The translations under genes and the position numbers were made by a program. Positions 1 through 3,254 of a DNA stretch of 7,526 nucleotides are shown in pieces. The stretch is from an uncultured Clostridium sp. GTDB taxonomy: Bacteria > Bacillota > Clostridia > TANB77 > CAG-508. Location: NCBI GenBank assembly GCA_948465625.1, contig CAOJXM010000047.1, positions 1 to 7,526 of the forward strand, written 5' to 3'. Position 1 is the first letter of the stretch; every line of letters starts with the position of its first letter. The notes beneath the pieces are model-generated. The model ran no database searches. It saw nothing but the letters and a program-made list of their open reading frames with translations, and was not told the origin of the DNA.

Positions 1-17
1 AAAATGTAAAAATAGCA

Positions 18-302
18 ATGACCACTGTCCAAACAAGTTTTGAAGAATTTATGGAAAGATTAGAAAAAAGGCATTTACTCAATGAGACCATTTGTGTATT
101 AGTAGGAAATATTCAAAGGATGATGATTGCACCACAGATGGGGTATCAAGTAGAAGAGGATGTGCCACTTGCTGTATTGGAAGCATATGAATTTTTAAAG
201 CAAAAAGGATATAGTAAATATATTTATACAGTAGAAGAAATAAAAGGATTAATTGCACAATATGGATTAAAGCCAGGATATGAACCAAACTATTTTAATT
301 AG
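18..302 (+). CDS. Hypothetical protein, 94 residues from the first ATG; probably 5'-partial
   Basis: I do not recognise this protein. The reading frame is open all the way to the window edge (codons from position 3), and the first ATG at 18 has no Shine-Dalgarno sequence in front of it. The true start may therefore lie outside the window, with only a C-terminal portion visible. An internal ATG at 51 also has no good ribosome site. The predicted product is soluble and mixed alpha-helical, with no membrane segment or signal peptide. It has an acidic stretch (YQVEEDVPLAVLEAYEF) and a Gly/Pro/Tyr-rich tail ending YEPNYFN. It ends 19 bases before the YigZ-family gene with no terminator between, so the two are probably co-transcribed. 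Confidence is good that it is coding (steady codon use, co-oriented neighbour) and low for start and function. Confidence 0.6.
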   Translation: MTTVQTSFEEFMERLEKRHLLNETICVLVGNIQRMMIAPQMGYQVEEDVPLAVLEAYEFLKQKGYSKYIYTVEEIKGLIAQYGLKPGYEPNYFN

Positions 303-321
303 TACCAAATAAAGGAGAAAT

Positions 322-960
322 ATGGAAAGATTTAAAACAATACAAGAAAATGCTTGTGAACAGATTGTAGAGAAAAAATCCAAATTTATTGCTAATATAA
401 TATATGTAGAAAATAAAGAGCAAGCAGAAGAATGGATTAAACAGATTAGTAAAAAATACTTTGATGCTCGTCATAATTGTTTTGCCTATATTACTTTTGA
501 TGAGGAAAATCGTAAAATAGAGAAATGTAGTGATGATGGAGAACCTTCTGGAACAGCAGGAGCACCAATGTTAAATATTTTAAACAAAAACGAATTATGC
601 AATGTTTTAGTGGTAGTAACAAGATATTTTGGTGGAGTTTTATTAGGAACAGGTGGATTAGTACGTGCTTATTCAGAGGCTACCTTAAAAGTATTAGAAA
701 ATAGTAAAACTGTAGAAATGCAAAGTGGACAAGAAGTAAAAGTAGTAATAGAATATAAAGATGTAGAAAGTTTTAAATATTTTTGCAGAAAGAATTTTGT
801 GAAAATAACAAAGGAAGAATATAAGAATAATGTTGAAATTACAATAGAAACTACGAAACCAATCATAGAAAACCTAAAAACGAAATTCGACAATATTAGA
901 GTTAATATTATAAAAATAGACTTAATACAACAAAAATATATAAAAGTAGACAAAAAATGA
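322..960 (+). CDS. yigZ: YigZ/IMPACT-family (UPF0029) protein
   Basis: This is a 212-residue protein of the YigZ/YvyE/IMPACT family, the usual full length for bacterial members. The N-terminal UPF0029/Impact domain covers roughly residues 15-122. It carries the family signatures ARHNCFAY (49-56), DDGEPSGTAG (71-80) and TRYFGGVLLGTGGLVRAYS (100-118). The C-terminal part (about 138-195) fits the ferredoxin-like DUF1949 domain. The protein has no membrane segments and should be cytosolic. Eukaryotic IMPACT modulates the Gcn2 kinase. Bacterial members have been linked to nucleic-acid or translation-related roles, but their exact job is unsettled, so I assign family only. The ATG at 322 is supported by AAAGGAG at 311-317. 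The gene sits just upstream of the spo0A promoter, where many Bacillota carry spoIVB. Its 3' end is very A-rich and Lys-rich. Confidence 0.95.
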   Translation: MERFKTIQENACEQIVEKKSKFIANIIYVENKEQAEEWIKQISKKYFDARHNCFAYITFDEENRKIEKCSDDGEPSGTAGAPMLNILNKNELCNVLVVVTRYFGGVLLGTGGLVRAYSEATLKVLENSKTVEMQSGQEVKVVIEYKDVESFKYFCRKNFVKITKEEYKNNVEITIETTKPIIENLKTKFDNIRVNIIKIDLIQQKYIKVDKK

Positions 961-1003
961 GAAAACAAAAAAGAAAAAAATTGAAAAAATTTCCAGAAAA
1001 CTA

Positions 1004-1032
1004 TTGCAAAATTTTTTCAAAACCAATATAAT
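1004..1032 (+). promoter_or_regulatory. Predicted sigma-A promoter of spo0A
   Basis: TTGCAA (1004-1009) and a perfect TATAAT (1027-1032) are separated by exactly 17 bases. Transcription should start near 1039-1040 and give a leader of about 40 nt. The leader ends in AGGAGG (1068-1073), 7 bases before the GTG start at 1081. I see no clear sigma-H promoter in 961-1080 and no TGTCGAA-type 0A box in that interval. The nearest exact 0A core (TTCGACA, i.e. TGTCGAA on the - strand) is at 886-892 inside the upstream gene. Confidence 0.75.
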
Positions 1033-1080
1033 GTCCAATGTAAAAAATTTACAAATTATATTTTTTTAGGAGGAATAAAA

Positions 1081-1896
1081 GTGAAAGATAAGATTACAGT
1101 TTTAATAGCAGACGATAATGCGGAATTTGCCAATAAATTGGCAAGACATGTTGAATTGGGAGAGATGGATGTCATAGGAATGGCAAGAGATGGAAATGAA
1201 GCATTTGATATGATTACCAATGTACAGCCAGATATTGTATTATTAGATGTTATTATGCCACATTTAGATGGAATTGGAGTATTAGAAAAGATTGCAATGT
1301 CAAACATGGCCAAAAGACCAATGTGTATTATGCTATCAGCAGTTGGACAAGATAAGATTACGCAAAGAGCCATTGAGTTAGGCGCACAATATTACATAGT
1401 AAAACCATTTGATATTGACATTTTAGTACACCGCATGAGAGAACTAAAAGAATATAAGCCATCACAATTTGCAAACACAATAACCAATCGAGAAATAAAA
1501 GTACCATATATAGAATTAACACCAGACGCAACAAAAAATGAAGAAAATTTGGAGGCTTTAGTAACAAACATCATACATGAAGTGGGTGTTCCAGCACATA
1601 TTAAAGGATATCAATATTTAAGAGAAGCCATTATGGTAGTGGTAAATGATATCGATGTCATTAATCAAATTACAAAACAACTGTATCCAGAGATTGCTGA
1701 GAAGTTTAATACGACACCATCAAGAGTAGAAAGAGCGATTCGTCATGCGATAGAAGTAGCATGGGCAAGAGGAAAGGCAGATACCGTAGAAAACATCTTT
1801 GGATATACAGTTTCTGCAAGCAAAGGAAAGCCAACAAATAGTGAGTTTATCGCAATGATTGCGGATAAATTAAGATTAGAGTTAAAGTCAGCGTAG
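1081..1896 (+). CDS. spo0A: Spo0A, sporulation master response regulator
   Basis: This 271-residue two-domain transcription factor, active when phosphorylated, switches endospore-former cells into sporulation. The receiver domain (about 1-120) has the acidic pair D11/D12, the phospho-acceptor D56 in IVLLDVIMP, S86 in the switch position and K108 in VKPF. After a linker, the Spo0A-specific DNA-binding domain (about 152-268) shows HEVGVPAHIKGYQYLREAI (166-184) and the recognition region TTPSRVERAIRHAIEVAWAR (211-230). These are hallmark sequences of this regulator, which binds 0A boxes (TGTCGAA-like). Length and all key residues are intact, so it should be functional. The start is GTG at 1081, chosen because AGGAGG lies 7 bases upstream and the receiver begins at once. 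It is monocistronic here, with its own promoter and a strong terminator. There is no spoIVB directly upstream, unlike in many Bacillota. Confidence 0.98.
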   Translation: MKDKITVLIADDNAEFANKLARHVELGEMDVIGMARDGNEAFDMITNVQPDIVLLDVIMPHLDGIGVLEKIAMSNMAKRPMCIMLSAVGQDKITQRAIELGAQYYIVKPFDIDILVHRMRELKEYKPSQFANTITNREIKVPYIELTPDATKNEENLEALVTNIIHEVGVPAHIKGYQYLREAIMVVVNDIDVINQITKQLYPEIAEKFNTTPSRVERAIRHAIEVAWARGKADTVENIFGYTVSASKGKPTNSEFIAMIADKLRLELKSA

Positions 1897-2017
1897 AGAA
1901 TGGATTATACATTGAAACAAGGTAGAAAAGGTATAAAAAACCTACAAACTGTTTTTATAAATACCAACAAACTTTTAAGATTTATTGGGCATGAAAAATA
2001 GAAAATAAGACCTTATA

Positions 2018-2064
2018 AAAAATAAGAATAGATGATATTGTTCATTTATTCTTATTTTTGTTTC
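2018..2064 (+). terminator. Rho-independent terminator of spo0A
   Basis: A perfect 13-base inverted repeat (2018-2030 with 2047-2059) is extended by five more pairs (2031-2035 with 2042-2046, one of them G-U). This gives an 18-bp stem with a 6-base loop, followed by a T-rich tail (TTTTTGTTTCT). The A-run on the left arm means it could also stop transcription on the - strand. It lies about 120 bases after the spo0A stop. Confidence 0.85.
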
Positions 2065-2092
2065 TAATTAATTGAATATATAGAATATGTAA

Positions 2093-2182
2093 TTTGTTGA
2101 TTTTAATTTTAAAATTGTTGTAATGTGTCATTACATAGTCGAGTGGGAGAGATGTTGTGGAACTCTCCTGCTTTTAATTTAT
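2093..2182 (+). ncRNA. Candidate small RNA (weak promoter, two hairpins, T-tract)
   Basis: TTGTTT (2058-2063) and TAGAAT (2081-2086) are 17 bases apart and form a possible weak sigma-A promoter overlapping the tail of the spo0A terminator. A transcript from about 2093 would contain a small hairpin, GTAATG-TGT-CATTAC (2120-2134), and end at the hairpin/T-tract of 2143-2182, giving about 90 nt. No peptide is evident. The promoter match is modest, so this may instead be a second terminator for spo0A read-through. I do not recognise the RNA. Confidence 0.3.
2143..2182 (+). terminator. Rho-independent terminator-like hairpin, + strand
   Basis: GTGGGAGAG (2143-2151) pairs with CTCTCCTGC (2163-2171) as a 9-bp stem with two G-U pairs and an 11-base loop. 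It is directly followed by TTTTAATTTAT. The stem is GC-rich against its surroundings. It ends either a short upstream RNA or spo0A read-through, and it faces the - strand terminator at 2188-2218. Confidence 0.65.
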
Positions 2183-2183
2183 A

Positions 2184-2264
2184 AAATAAAAAAAGCATGT
2201 GCATTGTGGTACACATACAAGCAAACAATATACACAACCTGACCTAAGGTACATTGTTTAATGT
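2184..2264 (-). ncRNA. Predicted - strand small RNA, about 80 nt; orphan antitoxin-like
   Basis: A promoter (2271-2299) and a terminator (2188-2218) on the - strand bracket an RNA of about 80 nt starting near 2264. It can form a 5' stem-loop (AAACAAT at 2223-2229 with ATTGTTT at 2253-2259, and ACCT/AGGT pairing inside) followed by the terminator hairpin. Size, promoter type and two-hairpin layout match the antitoxin RNA predicted at 2668-2756. However, there is no toxin-like ORF on the + strand where it would overlap. I infer an orphan antitoxin-like or independent regulatory RNA. No known family is recognised. The ATG-initiated frame inside it has no ribosome site and is not protein-like. 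Confidence 0.5.
2188..2218 (-). terminator. Terminator of the - strand small RNA
   Basis: On the - strand, GTATGTGT (2218-2211) pairs with GCACATGC (2202-2195) as an 8-bp stem with two G-U pairs and an 8-base loop. It is followed at once by seven T and then ATTTT (plus-strand A-run 2188-2194). On the + strand there is no T-tract after the hairpin, so it is directional. Confidence 0.7.
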
Positions 2265-2270
2265 AAATAT

Positions 2271-2299
2271 ATAATAACATCTTTTTTAGGATTTGTCAA
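2271..2299 (-). promoter_or_regulatory. Strong - strand promoter of the small RNA at 2184-2264
   Basis: Read on the - strand, TTGACA (2299-2294) and TATTAT (2276-2271) are 17 bases apart. The -35 is perfect and the -10 matches five of six bases. The -35 lies inside TTTGACAAA, a 9-mer also present at the toxin and antitoxin promoters. Its complement TTTGTCAAA resembles an 0A box. Confidence 0.75.
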
Positions 2300-2331
2300 A
2301 TACAATTTTTCAAAAAAATCGTAGTTTTTAT

Positions 2332-2347
2332 TGTAATTAAAATTACA
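2332..2347. repeat. Perfect 16-base palindrome
   Basis: TGTAATT (2332-2338), AA, AATTACA (2341-2347) form perfect 7-base arms. It lies between the divergent promoters of the - strand sRNA and the toxin-like gene, so it could be an operator. In DNA this AT-rich, chance is also plausible. Confidence 0.35.
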
Positions 2348-2356
2348 GAAATGTAA

Positions 2357-2395
2357 AAAGCAAGGTTGCAATATACCTTGTTTTAATTTTTAAAA
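2357..2395 (+). terminator. Bidirectional terminator-like hairpin between divergent promoters
   Basis: AAAGCAAGGT (2357-2366) pairs with ACCTTGTTTT (2375-2384) around an 8-base loop. The + strand continues into AATTTTTAAAATTTTA, and the - strand after the hairpin reads CTTTTTAC. No gene ends here. It separates the - strand sRNA promoter from the toxin promoter and may insulate the toxin-like gene from upstream read-through. Confidence 0.6.
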
Positions 2396-2419
2396 TTTTA
2401 GTTTATAATATGTAGGTGT

Positions 2420-2448
2420 TTGACAAAAATACAAAACTTATTCATAAG
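2420..2448 (+). promoter_or_regulatory. Predicted promoter of the small hydrophobic peptide gene
   Basis: A perfect TTGACA (2420-2425) is 17 bases from a weaker CATAAG (2443-2448, four of six matches), giving a start near 2455 and a leader of about 87 nt. An alternative pair further on is TATACA (2452-2457) with TATACT (2475-2480), also 17 apart. Either is weaker than the antitoxin promoter, as expected when antitoxin RNA must be in excess. Confidence 0.5.
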
Positions 2449-2514
2449 CGCTATACAAATTGGCAAAAATATACTATACTAATTAGCATAGGAAATGAGA
2501 ATAAGCAGATGTGG

Positions 2515-2537
2515 TTTGCCTCCAACAAGGAGGTGAG
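2515..2537 (+). promoter_or_regulatory. Hairpin sequestering the Shine-Dalgarno of the peptide gene
   Basis: The near-perfect ribosome binding site AAGGAGGTGA (2527-2536) lies 5 bases before the ATG at 2542. CCTCC (2519-2523) pairs with GGAGG (2529-2533) around the loop AACAA. Four further pairs, three of them G-U, extend the stem outward to 2515/2537. A competing stem, GCCTC (2518-2522) with GAGGC (2535-2539), buries the same site. Blocking translation initiation this way is typical of type I toxin mRNAs. Confidence 0.7.
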
Positions 2538-2541
2538 GCTT

Positions 2542-2664
2542 ATGATAGATACAGGATATTTAATAGCAATAATATACATATTATTTTATGCTTTAATAGG
2601 AATAACTATCATAGCTCTTTCTTTGATAATAGCACTTGTAGTATTACTTCGTAAGAGCAAATAA
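2542..2664 (+). CDS. Small hydrophobic peptide, candidate type I toxin (Fst/TxpA-like)
   Basis: The product is a 40-residue peptide: a short MIDTG start, one unbroken hydrophobic segment (residues about 6-35, rich in Ile/Leu) and the basic tail RKSK. It should insert in the cytoplasmic membrane. I choose the ATG at 2542 because AAGGAGGTGA lies 5 bases upstream. The longer frame from GTG at 2416 has no ribosome site and would run across the promoter. Small membrane peptide, occluded ribosome site, weak promoter and a convergent antisense RNA over the 3' UTR together match type I toxin-antitoxin loci such as txpA/RatA, bsrG/SR4 and par. The peptide has no sequence signature I can tie to a named family. 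Alternatives are a regulatory membrane peptide (SpoVM-like or sensor-kinase partner), notable next to spo0A. Coding is likely; the toxin role is inferred. Confidence 0.7.
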   Translation: MIDTGYLIAIIYILFYALIGITIIALSLIIALVVLLRKSK

Positions 2665-2667
2665 ACC

Positions 2668-2710
2668 AAAAAAACAGACACATCTGTAACTCGCCAAAGT
2701 TTGATGTGTC
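2668..2710 (-). terminator. Terminator of the antitoxin RNA
   Basis: GACACATC (2677-2684) and GATGTGTC (2703-2710) form a perfect 8-bp stem. A 4-bp inner stem (AACT 2688-2691 with AGTT 2698-2701) is nested in the loop. On the - strand it is followed by TG and seven T (plus-strand A-run 2668-2674). There is no T-run on the + strand side, so it is directional and lets the toxin mRNA read through. Confidence 0.8.
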
Positions 2711-2756
2711 AAAACACTAGATTGAGGTGAACCACGTTTGTGGTTTCTCATTTTCT
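2668..2756 (-). ncRNA. Predicted type I antitoxin RNA, about 89 nt
   Basis: A consensus promoter (2791-2763) should start a - strand RNA near 2756. It runs into an intrinsic terminator ending near 2668, four bases past the peptide stop codon. The RNA is fully complementary to the 3' UTR of the peptide mRNA. Its 5' half has a hairpin (AACCAC/GTGGTT, 2730-2745), and its segments AAACCAC and UCACCUC can also pair with the toxin leader and Shine-Dalgarno. No ORF is evident. The geometry (convergent, 3' overlapping, strong promoter, short stable RNA) is that of RatA/SR4-type antitoxins. The promoter and terminator are seen; the function is inferred. Confidence 0.7.
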
Positions 2757-2765
2757 ATCTTTATT
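2724..2765 (+). terminator. Probable weak terminator of the toxin mRNA
   Basis: AACCAC (2730-2735) pairs with GTGGTT (2740-2745) around a 4-base loop, with an outer GAG/CTC (2724-2726 with 2747-2749) after an internal loop. The tail ATTTTCTATCTTTATTAT is T-rich but interrupted. A transcript ending near 2760 would overlap the whole antitoxin RNA. The AACCAC arm could also pair with GTGGTT at 2511-2516 in the leader, closing the mRNA 5' to 3'. Confidence 0.5.
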
Positions 2766-2791
2766 ATACACACATTATTTGATTTTGTCAA
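2763..2791 (-). promoter_or_regulatory. Perfect consensus promoter of the antitoxin RNA
   Basis: On the - strand, TTGACA (2791-2786) and TATAAT (2768-2763) are exactly 17 bases apart, so both hexamers and the spacing are ideal for sigma-A. The -35 sits in the shared 9-mer TTTGACAAA. It is the strongest promoter in the window by eye, consistent with constitutive high antitoxin expression. Confidence 0.9.
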
Positions 2792-2828
2792 ACGATTTTT
2801 AAACTGGCTGTTGAAAAGGAGAAGTTTG

Positions 2829-2882
2829 GTGAAAAGATATAGTAATATATATGTAACAGCTGTGCTATTGTGGCTACCGTAA
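2829..2882 (+). other. Possible tiny ORF, 17 residues, or start of a truncated gene
   Basis: AAAAGGAG (2814-2821) stands 7 bases before a GTG at 2829. The GTG opens a 17-residue frame, MKRYSNIYVTAVLLWLP, ending in TAA at 2880-2882. A charged start followed by a hydrophobic stretch looks like the first residues of a membrane protein cut short. The frame ends 5 bases before the stop codon of the remnant on the - strand, so this may be a scar where gene ends were joined. Evidence is only the ribosome site and composition. Confidence 0.2.
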
Positions 2883-2887
2883 TTTTA

Positions 2888-3219
2888 TTATAGTATTTCT
2901 AAAATAAATAATAATAATAAGATTAAAATTGCACTAATGGTAAAGCCAACCTTAGAATTCCAAAAGTGACTTCTACTTACTATTTTATCAAATTTTTCCT
3001 TTGACACTTTTTCTAAGCGACCTTTGTTCATTACAAGAAAAGGTGTATGCAAGATATAGTAAGTATCTTCATTTGTTATCTCAATTTCTTCATCAATCCA
3101 TATGTGTTCTTTTGTAGTTCTATATCTTTAATCTTATTTTTTAATATTTTTCCATAATCATTTCCATACAATATTTTTCTTGCAATTATAAGAAAAACAG
3201 AATACAATAGAAGCAGAGA
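2888..3219 (-). pseudogene. Frameshifted remnant of a small membrane protein gene
   Basis: Two - strand frames join into one protein-like sequence. The upstream frame gives a hydrophobic segment (LLLLYSVFLIIARK) then ILYGNDYGKILKNKIKDIEL, but drifts to a stop at 3076. A one-base shift in the A-run at about 3109-3113 (plus strand CTTTTG) leads to EHIWIDEEIEITNEDTYYIL, VMNKGRLEKVSKEKFDKIVS and a C-terminal membrane segment ending ILLLLFILEIL, with stop at 2888-2890. Restoring one A to the run would fuse the frames. The 5' end is unclear. The frame stays open to an ATG at 3285, but that part crosses the promoter and ribosome site of the next gene, so I think the true N-terminus is lost. Product family not recognised. 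A sequencing or assembly indel in the homopolymer is the main alternative to genuine decay. Confidence 0.5.
3180..3208 (+). promoter_or_regulatory. Predicted promoter of the STAND NTPase gene
   Basis: TTGCAA (3180-3185) and TACAAT (3203-3208, five of six) are 17 bases apart. The -35 hexamer and spacing equal those of the spo0A promoter. A start near 3215 gives a purine-rich leader of about 40 nt with AAGGGGAA (3243-3250) before the ATG at 3255. It indicates the large gene is transcribed alone. Confidence 0.65.
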
Positions 3220-3254
3220 AAATAGAAAGAAATAAAGAAAAAAAGGGGAAAAGA

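Larger units (their letters stand above)
1897..2541. other. Intergenic stretch rich in RNA signals, no convincing protein gene
   Basis: This 645-base gap between spo0A and the small hydrophobic peptide gene holds no ORF with both a sound ribosome site and protein-like composition. It carries, in order, the spo0A terminator, a + strand hairpin/T-tract unit, a - strand promoter-to-terminator sRNA unit, a 16-base palindrome, a bidirectional terminator-like hairpin and the promoter and leader of the toxin-like gene. Each is listed separately. An AT-rich imperfect hairpin (TATAAAAA 1932-1939 with TTTTTATA 1952-1959) lies just after spo0A and is probably incidental. Confidence 0.7.
2511..2746 (+). 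repeat. Two dispersed 7-base direct repeats in toxin 5' leader and 3' UTR
   Basis: GTGGTTT occurs at 2511-2517 and again at 2740-2746. GAGGTGA occurs at 2530-2536 (the Shine-Dalgarno) and again at 2724-2730. The second copies are transcribed in antisense into the antitoxin RNA. That RNA is therefore complementary to the toxin leader as well as to the overlapping 3' UTR, as with the DRa/DRb repeats of the enterococcal par (Fst) locus. The order of the two repeats is swapped between the sites. Confidence 0.55.

Noticed and set aside
886..892. Exact 0A-box core (TGTCGAA on the - strand) upstream of spo0A
   Set aside because: It lies within yigZ codons for FDN, about 110 bases upstream of the spo0A -35. 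A single 7-base match in a coding region is weak evidence for autoregulation.
1900..2001. A 33-residue + strand ORF starting just after the spo0A stop codon
   Set aside because: It has only a poor ribosome site (TAGAGA), low-complexity Lys/Asn/Thr composition and no partner signal. It lies between the spo0A stop and its terminator, so it is most likely 3' UTR.
2416..2541. GTG-initiated extension giving an 82-residue form of the hydrophobic peptide (also an in-frame ATG at 2509)
   Set aside because: There is no ribosome binding site before the GTG at 2416 and the extension crosses the TTGACA promoter element. AAGGAGGTGA points clearly to the ATG at 2542.
2888..3219. Programmed -1 frameshift in the remnant gene
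   Set aside because: The site is a short run of four A without a canonical slippery heptamer plus downstream structure, and the N-terminus also seems lost. Decay or an indel error explains it more simply.
1897..3254. CRISPR array, insertion sequence or attachment site
   Set aside because: I see no regularly spaced direct repeats, no transposase or integrase frame and no long terminal inverted repeats in this interval.
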